Below are positions 26,574 through 35,910 of a stretch of DNA of 55,878 nucleotides, in pieces (the stretch's first letter is position 1; the number at the start of each line of letters is the position of its first letter). The DNA is from Methylosinus sp. LW4 (GTDB lineage: Bacteria > Pseudomonadota > Alphaproteobacteria > Rhizobiales > Beijerinckiaceae). The position numbers were made by a program, and so were the translations under genes. The stretch is from the NCBI RefSeq assembly GCF_000379125.1, contig NZ_KB900627.1, forward strand, positions 715,748 through 771,625, written 5' to 3'. Below the pieces are notes generated by a model. That model was not told where the DNA came from. It was given only the letters and a program-made list of their open reading frames with translations, and ran no database searches.

Positions 26574-28298
26574 TCACTGCGTCAGCCGCAGCGAGCCGAG
26601 CCCCGTCCCGATCGTCGAGAAGGCGAGATTGAGGCTCGCCGCGTCGGTCGCCGCGAAATAATGCGAGGCGTTGGTGGCGCAGTTCTTCAACAGCGTCAGT
26701 CCCTGGGCGTCGATCGGATCGTTCGGGATCGAGAAGCCAATGGTGAATATCTCGATTCCCGCCGCCTTGGCGTTTGCGCAGGCTTCGAGCGTCAGATCGT
26801 CCTCGGCGCTGCGCGACGTCGACAGATAGCTCGAATAGCTTCCCGCAGAGGCCGTCAGCGCCGAACGGTAATTGACGCCGTCGCCCGACGAGCCGTCCGG
26901 AAGGCGCGTGTTCGCGGCGCCATTGTAGGTGTAGTAGCCGAGCGACTCATAGTCCGAGCCGACCACAGTGCCCGTCTGTGTTCCCCAATTGTTGAATCCA
27001 TCAGTCATGAACACGATGACCTTGTGATTGCCGGAGGCGCTATAGACCCTGCCCTGAGCGAAGGGCCCGACCGGCGAGATCGTCCGCCAGCCCCACATGA
27101 ATCCGGCATGGAGATTGGTGTTGCCGTTCGCGGAAAGTTGAGCGATCTTGCTGTTGACCGTGGTCTGCGTCGAGGTGAGCTGCAGAACCGTCTGCGTCGA
27201 ATTGTCGGGACAAAACTGGTTCGGCCCGAAAAACGCCGACGGGCCGAAGCTCCCGCCGAGCGAGCTGGTCGCCTTATATTTGCAGACATGGGTCAGCTTT
27301 GCCCAATCGCCGCTCGCCGTGTCGCTGCAGTTCGAGCCCGAGCCATTGTCGCCGAGATAATCGTTCCCGTAATTGCTATAATAGCTGTAGCCAGACGGAT
27401 CCGGCTCGTCCGGCGCGAGATAGGGGACGAAGAGCGTCTCCGGGTCAGTCGAAGAGATCGTCAGATCGCGCACATTATAGGGATAGGCGGACTCCTCGAA
27501 GCATCCGCGCCAATCCAGCGCGGAGTTGCGCTTCTTCAGCTTGCTGAAAATGTCGAAACGACTCGTGAAGCCGGCGGCCCTCGCAGCGGTCTCGCCGCCG
27601 AAGACGACCCAATGCTGCGAATTGGCTCCATCCAGATCGATCCAGGAGAGCGCTCGATTGGCCGAGACGTTCGGATCGACGGCGACGACGCCGCCCGCAA
27701 AGGGAGTTATCGCGAATTTGACTCGCCCCGGCGCCTTCGTGAACATGGTGTTCACGAAGCTCGTCGCGGCGCTTTGCAACGCCTGGATCTTGGTTGTGCC
27801 GCTCGTGCTCTCGCTCATGGAGCCGGAATTGTCGAGCACCAGCGCGATCTCATAAGTGTCGGTCGGGCTGATACCACCCTGCAGCGCCGCGCAGGACGTC
27901 ACCTGCGTCGACATCGCGCTCGTTCCGGCGATCTTCATGACCGATGTCACGACCTGAGCCTGCGCTGTGACGCACAAGGACAGCCGATCCGTGGCGATCG
28001 TCGTCGAGGTCACGGTCGCCGTGGGGTTGCGATAATTTGTCGTGAGATAGACCTGCGCCTGGCTGCGCGCCAGCTGATCCGTGGTCGAGCTGACGATGCC
28101 TTTGGCCACCGCGAGCACGGCGGCGTCCGCCGCCCGCTGCAGCGAGCCGCGCGCCGCCGCGAGGCGGCCGTAGTCGATTCCTGCGCCGACCATCATGACG
28201 ACCGGCACGAAGCTCAATCCGAATATGATCCCGACATTGCCGCCGCGATCCCGCATGAAGGAGCGAGCCGATCGCCCCGGTTCCGATATAGGCCGCAT
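26574..28298 (-). CDS. TadG-like protein with von Willebrand A domain
   Basis: 574-aa membrane-anchored protein. The N-terminus carries the TadE/TadG-type (Flp pilus) hydrophobic segment (RDRGGNVGIIFGLSFVPVVMMVGAGIDYGRL). The main part is a vWA domain with a MIDAS motif DNSGSMS near residue 155 and VIVFMTDGFNNWG near residue 455. A long Ser/Tyr/Asn-rich insert lies between the two. TadG-like vWA proteins are linked to tight-adherence pili or the cell envelope, but no other tad gene is in the window, so this one is solitary. The start at 28298 was chosen because the 28 codons before it lack character. Flanked by ISL3 and chrA remnants. Confidence 0.85.
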   Translation of the reverse strand: MRPISEPGRSARSFMRDRGGNVGIIFGLSFVPVVMMVGAGIDYGRLAAARGSLQRAADAAVLAVAKGIVSSTTDQLARSQAQVYLTTNYRNPTATVTSTTIATDRLSLCVTAQAQVVTSVMKIAGTSAMSTQVTSCAALQGGISPTDTYEIALVLDNSGSMSESTSGTTKIQALQSAATSFVNTMFTKAPGRVKFAITPFAGGVVAVDPNVSANRALSWIDLDGANSQHWVVFGGETAARAAGFTSRFDIFSKLKKRNSALDWRGCFEESAYPYNVRDLTISSTDPETLFVPYLAPDEPDPSGYSYYSNYGNDYLGDNGSGSNCSDTASGDWAKLTHVCKYKATSSLGGSFGPSAFFGPNQFCPDNSTQTVLQLTSTQTTVNSKIAQLSANGNTNLHAGFMWGWRTISPVGPFAQGRVYSASGNHKVIVFMTDGFNNWGTQTGTVVGSDYESLGYYTYNGAANTRLPDGSSGDGVNYRSALTASAGSYSSYLSTSRSAEDDLTLEACANAKAAGIEIFTIGFSIPNDPIDAQGLTLLKNCATNASHYFAATDAASLNLAFSTIGTGLGSLRLTQ

Positions 28299-28751
28299 GA
28301 AGGAACTCTCAAGTTTTTTGTAACTCCGCCTGCTTGTGCTTACGGCGAATTCCTCATCACAGTGCTGAATCGATCCCGGCAATTTCGATTGATTGTCGTT
28401 AACCTCGACAAAGCGTCAACCGAGCAAGACTGGCCGCGAGGCTTCGGGCGCCGCGCTTCGTGTATATTGGTTCCTGAGATCTGCGGGCTGGACGATTCCG
28501 CGGCTTCGACACCGACTTGACCAAAGAAAACGCGCGAGCCCGGCTCGCCTCCTTCCGCGCGGGTCTTCGTCACTTTCTGGGGAGATGGATTTATTGGATT
28601 GGCAGCATTCGCTTCCGCAACAATTCAATGCCCGCGCGGCCGAACATGAACGACCTTCTTCCAATCTTCGAGCGTCATCAGTCCGCCTCGACGGGGGAAG
28701 TCTCGAGCGCCCGGAGCGGTCATTCGCCAGGAGCGACGGCTCGGTTCCATA
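28299..28751. other. Intergenic region, no gene recognised
   Basis: 453 bp upstream of the TadG-like gene. Several overlapping short frames are present, none with recognisable protein content. The promoter of the TadG-like gene should lie near 28300-28400. Confidence 0.4.
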
Positions 28752-29095
28752 TCAATAAGGCCTTATGCGACCGCTGCGAGCACGGTTGCGCTCGACCACC
28801 AACCAAGCGAGCGTCCGCCAAGACACCAGCAGGAGGAAGGCGAGAAGGCCGAGCCCGAAATCTGCGGGCGTGACAATTGCGCTCGTCCAAACCGCGTGTA
28901 GAGCGCCGCCAGAAGAATCCCGACCACCGTCGCGTTGACGCCACTGAGCGCCGCTCGCAACCCCGAGCGATGACGCAAAGCATCCCAAAATGGCAAAGCG
29001 CCGAGGAGGAGAAGGTAGGATGGCAAATAAATCGCCGCAAGGCAGATGAGACCGCCCGCGCAGCCGTTCGACGACGACGCGCGCGACCATTCCAC
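28752..29095 (-). pseudogene. chrA: Chromate transporter ChrA remnant
   Basis: Only the C-terminal end of a ChrA-type transporter remains. One frame gives GGLICLAAIYLPSYLLLLGALPFWDALRHRSGLRAALSGVNATVVGILLAALY cut after the alanine-leucine stretch; after a frameshift near 28890 another frame gives VWTSAIVTPADFGLGLLAFLLLVSWRT. The order and motifs match the last two or three membrane helices of ChrA. The upstream nine-tenths of the gene is gone. It lies just past the end of the efflux operon. Confidence 0.75.
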
Positions 29096-29103
29096 GACGA
29101 ATC

Positions 29104-30651
29104 TTACGGTCGCGCTGTTGTCGTGCCTGCGACGAAGGGCGGCGCAAAGTGGGCGACCGATTGCGGCTCCGTCTGATCAACGACGGGAAAATCGCCTTCC
29201 CATCCGCCGCCGAGCGCCTTGTAGAGCTTGACAAAATTGGTCGCGACAATCGTGCGGCTCTGAGCCTCCAGCAGTTCGGCCTGCAACGCCTGGCGCTGCG
29301 CGTCGAGCACGTTGATGAAATCGGAAACCCCGCTGTTGTAACGCGCGCGCGCAAGCGCAAGCGCCTCGCGCTGATGCGCCGCTTGCGCATTGAGCCGCAG
29401 AAAGCGCGTTTGCTCCGTGCGCAACGCGACGAGCGCGTCGACCACCTCCGTCCAGGCTGTGAGCACAGTCTTGTGATAGACCAGCGCCGCCTCGCGCGAT
29501 TGCGCGTCGCGCAGCTCGAGTTGCGACTTGAGGCGGCCGGCGTCGAAGATCGGCACGGACACCGTCGGGCCGAATTGATACTGCAACGACGCACCGTGAA
29601 AGAGCTTCTTTGCGTCGAGGGCGTTGAAGTCGACCGCCCCGTTGAACTTGAAGGACGGATAAAATTCAGCGATCGTCACGCCGATGTTCGCCGTCGCCGC
29701 ATGCAGCTCGGCTTCTGCGCGGCGGATGTCGGGACGCCGGCGCGCAAGTTCGGAGGGCAGGCCGACCGGCGGGCGCGGTGGCGACAACAGCTGCGGTCCG
29801 CGGCGCGCGAGCGTCGCGCGCAGGGCCTGCGGGGGCTCGTCGAGCAGCAGACCGATCGCATCAATATAGGCCGACTCCTGGTTGGCGAGCGCGGGCAACT
29901 GCGCCTGCGCGCTCTCAACCTGTGCGGCGGCGTTCTCGACGTCGAGATAAGTCGCGGCGCCTCGATCGGCGCGCTGCTTTGTCCAATGCGCAATTTCTTT
30001 GGCGCTGGCGAGATTGGACTTGGTGATCGCGATCTGCGCCTCCACGCCGCGCAGTTCGACGTAATCGCGCACGAGTTCGGCGACCGTAGAAACCAGCATG
30101 TCCCGGCGCTGATATTCCAGCGACTCGGCCTGCGCTTCGGCCGCCTCGACCTGGCGACGCACATGCCCCCAAAGGTCGATTTCCCAGGAGGCGTCGAAGC
30201 CCGTCTGCCAGATGTTGATCGGCGGAATTTTCAGGGGAACGCCATTGTTGAAGGCGCTGCCGAGACTCACAATGCCATTATTGCTCAACAGCTCGCGCGT
30301 ATATTGTCCCGACGCGTTGACGAGGGGCAGTTGCGCCGCGGCCGCAGCGTCGCGTTGCGCGCGGCTTTGCCAGAGTCGTTCGGTCGCGATGCGCACGTCA
30401 AGATTAGCGCCGCTGACGCGTTCGACCAGCGCCGCGAGAGTCGCATCCTTGAACTGCCGCCACCAGGCAGGATGGAGGCCTGACGCCCGCTCGGCGCTTG
30501 GGCCGGCGATCTCGGAGCTCCCGAGATAGGACTTCTGCGGCAGTTTTGGATCCGGAGGGACGAAATCAGGACCGACGCTGCAACGGACAAGGGACGCGGC
30601 GAGGACGAGGGTCGCACAAAATCGCGCGGACAGACCATTGAACATTCTCAT
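29104..30651 (-). CDS. NodT-family outer membrane factor of EmrAB-type pump
   Basis: 515-aa outer membrane duct protein. From ATG 30651 it starts with a lipoprotein-like signal (LVLAASLVRC, Cys24) and VGPDFVPPDPKLPQKSY, then two OEP repeats with PAWWRQFKDATLAALVERV, ELARRRPDIRRAEAEL and the C-terminal TNFVKLYKALGGGW typical of NodT proteins. The lipobox LVRC is slightly atypical. It starts two bases after the emrB stop, completing an emrA-emrB-OMF operon. A 730-codon open frame extends further upstream but its first 215 codons overlap emrB and are a shadow. Confidence 0.9.
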   Translation of the reverse strand: MRMFNGLSARFCATLVLAASLVRCSVGPDFVPPDPKLPQKSYLGSSEIAGPSAERASGLHPAWWRQFKDATLAALVERVSGANLDVRIATERLWQSRAQRDAAAAAQLPLVNASGQYTRELLSNNGIVSLGSAFNNGVPLKIPPINIWQTGFDASWEIDLWGHVRRQVEAAEAQAESLEYQRRDMLVSTVAELVRDYVELRGVEAQIAITKSNLASAKEIAHWTKQRADRGAATYLDVENAAAQVESAQAQLPALANQESAYIDAIGLLLDEPPQALRATLARRGPQLLSPPRPPVGLPSELARRRPDIRRAEAELHAATANIGVTIAEFYPSFKFNGAVDFNALDAKKLFHGASLQYQFGPTVSVPIFDAGRLKSQLELRDAQSREAALVYHKTVLTAWTEVVDALVALRTEQTRFLRLNAQAAHQREALALARARYNSGVSDFINVLDAQRQALQAELLEAQSRTIVATNFVKLYKALGGGWEGDFPVVDQTEPQSVAHFAPPFVAGTTTARP

Positions 30652-30653
30652 CG

Positions 30654-32234
30654 TCAATGCGCAGCGGCGCCGCCGCCTCCCTTCCGAGATGACAGCAGAA
30701 AGCAAAGCGGCGCGACAGCGAAGGAGACGAGTCCCGCCACAAGGAAGACGTCCGCGTAGGCGAGCGTCGCGGATTGCTCTTGATAAACCTGATAGACCTT
30801 GCCGAGCGCAGCGTCGTGCGCGGCCTGCCCGACATAACCCAAGGCGGAGAGCGCGCGCCGGTAGGTCTCGACCAGCGCGTTGAAAGGCTCGTGCAGCGGC
30901 GTCGCCCATTGCGACAGATAGGCCTGATGCGTCTGCGAACGACGCAAGATCAGCGCGCTTGCGACCGAAATGCCGATCGATCCGCAGACGTTGCGCAGCA
31001 TTACGAACAGCGCCGTCGCGTCGCCGTTGAGCTCCCGGGGGACCTGGGCGAATGCTATGGTGCTGATGGGCACGAACAAAAAAGCCAGCCCCGCAGTTTG
31101 CGTCGCGCGGAGGAAAACGAGGGAGGAGAAATCCATCTGGGTCGTGAGCCGCGTCGAATAGAAGAAGGACGCCCCCATGGTGAGAAAGCCGATCAGGATG
31201 AGGGCGCGCGTCTGAACCAGCGGCATGATGCGCCCGATGACCGGGATCATGAGAATGATCATCAGCGCGCCGGGCGACAGCACAAGGCCCGACCACGTGG
31301 CGTCATAGCCGATAATCGTTTGCGTGAATTGCGGGATGACCACGGCGCCTGCGTAGAGAATACCGCCTGTAGCGCCGATCAGCGCGCAGGAGGTGGCGAA
31401 ATTTCGGTCCCTCAACACAGAGAGATCGACGACCGGCTTGCGCGCGCGAAGAAGCCAGACGACCGCGCCGATTATGCCTACGACAGCGAGCGCCGCCATT
31501 AGTTTGATGAAGGGAGAGGCGAACCAATCGTCGTCCTGGCCACGGTCGAGCGTGACCTGCAACGCGCCAAGGCCGAGCATGATCAGCGCGAGGCCGGCAT
31601 AATCGATGTCCGCGAGCGAACTTCGCTTGAGCCACGGCGGATCTTGGATAAGCGCGGAGATGAGGAAGATCGCGCCGACGCCGACGGGGACATTGATGAA
31701 GAACACCCAGCGCCAGCTATACGTGTCCGTGATATAGCCTCCGAGCGTCGGTCCAAGCACCGGTGCGACGATGGTGGCGATAGCAGTCACGCCGAACGCC
31801 GCTGCGCGCTTCTCCGGCGGAAACGTGTCGAGGATGATCGACTGCTGGCAGGGCTGCATGCCGCCGCCAAAAAACCCCTGCAGCAGACGAAAGAACACGA
31901 GCTGCGCGAGACTCGTCGCGGAGCCGCAGAGGAAAGAGCAGACTGTGAACATCGCGACGCAAATGATGAAATAGCGCTTCCGTCCCAAAAGCGAAGACAG
32001 CCAACCCGAAATCATGAGCACAACGCCATTCGCGAGGAGGTAGGACGTCAGCGCCCAAGTCGATTCGTCGTAACTTGCTGAGAGGCTTCCGGCGATATGC
32101 GGCAGCGACACATTGACGATGGTCGTGTCGAGAATCTCCATAAACGCCGCTAGCGTCACCACGACGACGATCGCCCAACGGTTCGCCTTGGGCTTCCATT
32201 CGGAATGCGCGTCCGCGCCATCGGTCGCGCTCAT
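30654..32234 (-). CDS. emrB: EmrB/QacA-type MFS drug transporter (DHA2, 14 TM)
   Basis: 526-aa proton-driven exporter. Typical DHA2 features are LAAFMEILDTTIVNVSLPHIAGSL in helix 1 (motif D1), GRKRYF after helix 2 (motif A), and LQGFFGGGMQPCQQSIILDTFPPEKR with VLGPTLGGYI in helices 4-5 (motif C). Fourteen hydrophobic segments are plausible from length and pattern. It overlaps the emrA stop by four bases and is followed by its outer membrane factor. The set would expel hydrophobic compounds such as uncouplers or aromatic acids; the divergent MarR gene is the likely regulator. Confidence 0.93.
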   Translation of the reverse strand: MSATDGADAHSEWKPKANRWAIVVVVTLAAFMEILDTTIVNVSLPHIAGSLSASYDESTWALTSYLLANGVVLMISGWLSSLLGRKRYFIICVAMFTVCSFLCGSATSLAQLVFFRLLQGFFGGGMQPCQQSIILDTFPPEKRAAAFGVTAIATIVAPVLGPTLGGYITDTYSWRWVFFINVPVGVGAIFLISALIQDPPWLKRSSLADIDYAGLALIMLGLGALQVTLDRGQDDDWFASPFIKLMAALAVVGIIGAVVWLLRARKPVVDLSVLRDRNFATSCALIGATGGILYAGAVVIPQFTQTIIGYDATWSGLVLSPGALMIILMIPVIGRIMPLVQTRALILIGFLTMGASFFYSTRLTTQMDFSSLVFLRATQTAGLAFLFVPISTIAFAQVPRELNGDATALFVMLRNVCGSIGISVASALILRRSQTHQAYLSQWATPLHEPFNALVETYRRALSALGYVGQAAHDAALGKVYQVYQEQSATLAYADVFLVAGLVSFAVAPLCFLLSSRKGGGGAAAH

Positions 32235-33325
32235 TTGAGATAGACTCGCGGCGTGACCGAGACGCCGAGCGGCAGCGGGATCGCGGGATCAAGGCCGGAG
32301 TCGATGACGATCTTAACCGGCACCCGCTGCACGATCTTGACGAAATTTCCGGTGGCATTCTCGGGCGGGAAGGCGGTGAATTTTGCGCCTGCGCCGCGTT
32401 GAATGCTGTCGACATGGCCTTTGAGCGCGAGTTGCGGATAGGCGTCGACCTCTATGTCGACATTTTGGCCGGAACGCATATGTGCAAGCTGATTTTCTTT
32501 GAAATTCGCCGTCACCCAGACTTCGGTCGCGACGAGCGACATTATCTGCTGACCGACCGCAACGAAATTTCCGGCCTCGACGTTGCGCTTCGTTACCCAG
32601 CCGTCCTGCGGCGCGGTCACGTTCGTCCAGGATAGATTCAGATTTGATTGATCAAGTCTTGCTTGCGCGGTCTCGACCTGACCCTCGAATTGGCCGACCT
32701 GCGTGTCCGCTTCGCCGATGCGTTGGGGCGCAGGTTCGGACTGAAGCACTTGCGCTTGCGCGAGCGCCACTTGCGCTTTCGCCTGTTTCAGAGCGGCGGC
32801 AGCTGCATCAATTTCCTGCTGGGTCGTCGCTTTTGGCGGCAGGCTTCGTTGGCGCTGGTAGTCGGCGAATGCGCGCGTCTCAACGGCCTGCGCGTTTGCA
32901 AGCTGCGCCTGAGCTTGCGCGAGCTGGGCAGGGAAATTTTTGCGCGCGATTTCCGCGCCGAGGCGCAGGCCCTCGAGTTGCGCTTTCGCCGTATCCAGAG
33001 CGCCCTGTGCGGACCCGCGGTCGATCAGGAACGGGCGCTGAGAGATGTGAATCAGAGCATCGCCCTTATGAACGAATTGATTGTCGTTCACATCGACCGA
33101 GGCGACGAGGCCGGCGACCTGTGGGGCGATCATTATTGCGTGGCCATCAGTGAACGCGTCGTCTGTCGATTCCACATTTTGTGACGACAGCCAAAAATAA
33201 AGCACGCCGGTCAGCGTCGCAGCGGCTACGAGCCCGCCCGCAATTTTTGTCGTTTGCGGACGAGACGCCACCGAGGTCGCGGCTTTCGGTTGAGACGTCT
33301 TTGCCTCAGGCTCGATGTCGATCAT
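32231..33325 (-). CDS. emrA: EmrA-type periplasmic adaptor (HlyD family)
   Basis: 364-aa membrane-fusion protein for the EmrB pump. A single N-terminal membrane helix (AGGLVAAATLTGVLYFWLSS) precedes STDDAFTDGHAIMIAPQVAGLVASVDVNDNQFV, the canonical EmrA lipoyl start. A long coiled coil follows (residues about 95-200), then NLSWTNVTAPQDGWVTKRNVEAGNFV and the beta barrel. It is first in the operon, and its upstream region is shared with the divergent marR gene and contains an inverted repeat. Confidence 0.93.
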   Translation of the reverse strand: MIDIEPEAKTSQPKAATSVASRPQTTKIAGGLVAAATLTGVLYFWLSSQNVESTDDAFTDGHAIMIAPQVAGLVASVDVNDNQFVHKGDALIHISQRPFLIDRGSAQGALDTAKAQLEGLRLGAEIARKNFPAQLAQAQAQLANAQAVETRAFADYQRQRSLPPKATTQQEIDAAAAALKQAKAQVALAQAQVLQSEPAPQRIGEADTQVGQFEGQVETAQARLDQSNLNLSWTNVTAPQDGWVTKRNVEAGNFVAVGQQIMSLVATEVWVTANFKENQLAHMRSGQNVDIEVDAYPQLALKGHVDSIQRGAGAKFTAFPPENATGNFVKIVQRVPVKIVIDSGLDPAIPLPLGVSVTPRVYLK

Positions 33326-33498
33326 AAACTTTCGCTCATGGAATTCGAGATATTCACGACCCGCTCGCGGGCCGCGCCGCTCTGTCCCCGAGTGTCCGGA
33401 AGCATCTGTTTCTTTCAGCAGATTTGACGGTGCCGCATAAAACCAGTCGCCTTCTTGCGCCGCTGTCCGGAAATGCCGAGGGATTTACGAGCGGTTCG

Positions 33499-33544
33499 AG
33501 ATATGACAGGACAGAAGCATAATGACAGAATGCTGTCAATATCT
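33499..33544. promoter_or_regulatory. Candidate MarR operator
   Basis: agatatgacagg (33499-33510) and gctgtcaatatct (33532-33544) are inverted copies with one base gap. A further atgacag lies between them at 33522-33528. They sit directly before the favoured marR start and some 170 bp from the emrA start, fitting autoregulation. Confidence 0.5.
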
Positions 33545-33556
33545 GGAGAACAAAAC

Positions 33557-34015
33557 TTGACCTCGCCCGCGCATACGCCAGACGGCGCTGCCCTCGTTGA
33601 GCTCTTCCTTGCGGTGTGCCAATTTCACGGCGTGCTCGTCACCGCCGGGGACAAATTCTCCGCCGTCGTCGGTCTGACGATGGCCCGCTGGCAGGTTCTC
33701 GGTGCGCTCTATCGCGTGGGACGCCCAGAAACCGTGTCGAACATCGCGCGCACAATGGGCCTGGCTCGGCAATCCGTGCAGCGCACTGCAGACGATCTCG
33801 AGAAACTCGGCCTCGTTGTTTACGAGACGAACCCCCATCACAAGCGCGCGCTTCTCATGCGGCTGACGCCGGAAGGCGCCGAAGCGTTTCGCCATATCGT
33901 CGAAATGCGGGCGCCTTGGGTCAATGCGCTCGCCGCCGAACTCGACGCGGGAGACATCGCCGTCGCGACACGCATACTGAAATCGCTGCGTCAGAAATTC
34001 GAGGAAAAGATGTGA
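33557..34015 (+). CDS. MarR-family transcriptional regulator
   Basis: About 152-aa winged-helix regulator. The core reads LTMARWQVLGALYRVGRPETVSNIARTMGLARQSVQRTADDLEKLGLV followed by the wing ETNPHHKRALLMRLTPEG. I favour TTG 33557, which has GGAG eight bases upstream and leaves the inverted repeat outside the gene; ATG 33530 or 33503 in the same frame would extend it by 9 or 18 codons. It is divergent from emrA-emrB-OMF and most likely represses that operon, relieved by an aromatic ligand as in other MarR systems. Confidence 0.9.
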   Translation: MTSPAHTPDGAALVELFLAVCQFHGVLVTAGDKFSAVVGLTMARWQVLGALYRVGRPETVSNIARTMGLARQSVQRTADDLEKLGLVVYETNPHHKRALLMRLTPEGAEAFRHIVEMRAPWVNALAAELDAGDIAVATRILKSLRQKFEEKM

Positions 34016-34035
34016 CGCGCGCCGCCGCCGGGGGG

Positions 34036-34422
34036 ACGCCCCACCGTTTGTAAAGCCCGATCATGGGCGGGAATTGGCGATTTTTGCGGGGGAGACTTGG
34101 ATTGAAGAGAGTCAGGGTCTGGAGCATGGCGCAGGCGACAGCGAGCAGGCGGTCGGCGACCGAGCGGAGGGCTCGTCCGTGACCACGGCCTCTGGCGCGC
34201 AGGGCGGCGTATTTGGCCCGGCTTCGTGGGTCGTGTTGCACGGCTGTGCGCGGCCCAGTGATAGATGGCGTTGCGCAGTCGAACGTGCCCGGCTTGGCGC
34301 ATCAGCACGATCTTGCTCTTTCCCGACCGTTTCGTGATCGGCGCGACGCCCGATAGGCAGCGCAGCGCATGGTCGTCTCGGAGTTGCAGAGCGTGCTGAG
34401 CTTCTGTGAGCAGCGTGGCGAG
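34036..34422 (-). mobile_element. IS110-family 3' remnant
   Basis: Nearly identical to the 3' third of the IS110 copy at 39.2-40.5 kb: translated minus-strand segments LRCLSGVAPITKRSGKSKIVLMRQAGHVRLRNA match, after which a frameshift (around 34255) scrambles the rest. The common boundary is ccccaccgtttgtaaagccc. The 5' two thirds and the start are absent. Confidence 0.8.
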
Positions 34423-34580
34423 AACCTGCTCGACATAGGCCAGGAACGAGCGGCCATCGAGCGCGCCGTCGATCATCATCGGCGCGTCGATGCGATCGAC
34501 GCGCAGCGCCGCGATCAGCGTCGTCGTCTCCCGGTCTCCAAATGGGACCGACGCACGGCCGGGCGCACCGTCGACAATGA
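34420..34580 (-). mobile_element. IS630-family transposase fragment
   Basis: Minus-strand translation gives APGRASVPFGDRETTTLIAAL then RIDAPMMIDGALDGRSFLAYVEQVL, the middle of an IS630-type ORF2 transposase. It is fused in frame to the IS110 remnant at about 34420, a junction of two broken elements. Confidence 0.75.
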
Positions 34581-34593
34581 CCTGCTCCGGCGT

Positions 34594-34723
34594 CTGTTGT
34601 GACAACCTCTTCGCCAAGCTCAAAGACTGGCGGCGTATCGCCACCCGTTACGATCGATGCGCGCACGCCTTCTTCTCGAACATATGCATCGCCGCCGCTG
34701 TCGCCTTCTATCTCAATCAATGA
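34594..34723 (+). mobile_element. IS5-family transposase C-terminal fragment
   Basis: Plus-strand DNLFAKLKDWRRIATRYDRCAH followed by FFSNICIAAAVAFYLNQ and a stop at 34723 is the end of an IS5-type transposase. It abuts the IS630 fragment in opposite orientation. Confidence 0.75.
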
Positions 34724-34732
34724 GTCCTGAGC

Positions 34733-35110
34733 TTAGCTTGCATCGTATCGAACGCGAGCGTTTTGGATGTTCTCCCGATTGCAGTTCGCCCACGTAACGA
34801 GAGCCATTACGGGCGCAAGAAGGGTCCGTCCCACAATCGTCAACTCATAATCCACGCGCGGCGGAATAGTCGGAAACAATGTCCGCTTCACCAACCCATC
34901 ACGTTCCAGTCCGCGCAAGGTAATCGTCAGCATCCGTTGTGAGATGCCGTCGATCTGACGCCGCAGCTCATTGAACCGAATTGGTCCATCTTTGAGCGTT
35001 GCAATGATGTACAGGGTCCATTTGTCGCCGACGAGATCAAGGATTTCCCGAACCATCCGGCAGTCGTCACCTTTGCCGGGGGTAGGAAAATCAATGTCAC
35101 TAAGTGTCAT
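34733..35110 (-). CDS. HxlR-family transcriptional regulator
   Basis: 125-aa winged-helix regulator: [55 protein letters not shown] cut by the wing [16 protein letters not shown] cysteine (DDCRMV, residue 17) is placed like the redox-sensing cysteine of this family. It is divergent from an intact azoreductase with 86 bp between, duplicating the logic of the broken module at 21.9-25.9 kb. It probably represses the azoreductase and NAD(P)-binding genes on the plus strand. The IS5 scar lies nine bases past its stop. Confidence 0.92.
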   Translation of the reverse strand: MTLSDIDFPTPGKGDDCRMVREILDLVGDKWTLYIIATLKDGPIRFNELRRQIDGISQRMLTITLRGLERDGLVKRTLFPTIPPRVDYELTIVGRTLLAPVMALVTWANCNRENIQNARVRYDAS

Positions 35111-35135
35111 TGGAGTGCCTTCTTGCGAGGGACGC

Positions 35136-35176
35136 GGTAGTCACCTTAATAGTGTTGGTAACAAGTATTTACTACC
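35136..35176. promoter_or_regulatory. Candidate HxlR operator region
   Basis: GGTAGT (35136-35141) and ACTACC (35171-35176) are inverted around an AT-rich core (cttaatagtgttggtaacaa) between hxlR and azoR. A second, imperfect half-site pair is ggtaa (35157) with ttactacc. Binding is inferred from position. Confidence 0.4.
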
Positions 35177-35196
35177 CTGTTCACGTCGGAGCAACC

Positions 35197-35817
35197 ATGA
35201 CCAACATCCTCCTCGTTACATCGAGCCCTCGTGGCCCCGAAGGCCTGTCCACCCGCTTCGCGACCGAGATCGCCGAAGGCTTAAAGGCTCGCTTGGGCGG
35301 CGCCCTTTTGACTCGCGATCTCTCGTTCAACCCACCGCCGCATATCACGCAGGCCTATATTCACGGCCGCGTCGCGGCCCCCGAGGCGCGCACGCCCGAG
35401 CAGGTCAAAGCGGTCGGCCTTGCCCAGGAGTTCGTCGATGAGGTGAAGGCTGCTGACGTGATCGTCTTGGGTTCGGGCATGATCAATTTCGGCCCGTCGT
35501 CGCAGCTCAAGGCCTGGTTCGATCACATCACTTGGCCGGGCGTGACCTTTGGTTATAGCGCAGCCGGCAGGCCGCAGGGATTGCTGATCGGCAAGAAGGT
35601 CTATCTCGTCACCGCCGCGGGCGGCGTCTTCTCGGAAGGCGACTGGGCCCCCTTTGATTTCCAGACCGGCTATCTGCGCCACCTCTTGGGCTTCATCGGC
35701 CTGACCGACGTTGAAATCGTCCGCGTGGAAGGCACCGTCTTCGGGCCTGAGGCGGCCAAGGCCGCCATCGCCGCCACCGAAGCCCAGGTTCGCTCGGTCT
35801 TGGAAAAGGTCGCCTGA
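35197..35817 (+). CDS. azoR: FMN-dependent NADH-azoreductase
   Basis: 206-aa flavodoxin-fold quinone/azo reductase that transfers two electrons from NAD(P)H through FMN, protecting against quinones. [13 protein letters not shown] opens the FMN-binding loop, [26 protein letters not shown] is the family core and [13 protein letters not shown] with [16 protein letters not shown] the C-terminal signature. ATG 35197 has GGAG six bases upstream. It is intact, unlike the copy split by IS21, and is followed 93 bp later by an NAD(P)-binding gene. The HxlR gene upstream on the other strand is the likely regulator. Confidence 0.92.
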   Translation: MTNILLVTSSPRGPEGLSTRFATEIAEGLKARLGGALLTRDLSFNPPPHITQAYIHGRVAAPEARTPEQVKAVGLAQEFVDEVKAADVIVLGSGMINFGPSSQLKAWFDHITWPGVTFGYSAAGRPQGLLIGKKVYLVTAAGGVFSEGDWAPFDFQTGYLRHLLGFIGLTDVEIVRVEGTVFGPEAAKAAIAATEAQVRSVLEKVA

Positions 35818-35910
35818 AGGCGGCCGGTCGGCTGCTCAAGCTGTGAGCGCGACATGCACGTCAGCAGCCAGAGCAGTTGATCCAAGCCAAAAGACTGCAA
35901 GGAAGATAAG

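Noticed and set aside
26436..28520. 694-codon plus-strand frame
   Set aside because: Antisense to the TadG-like gene; Arg-rich composition and no motif.
29149..30483. 444-codon plus-strand frame
   Set aside because: Antisense shadow of the NodT-type outer membrane factor.
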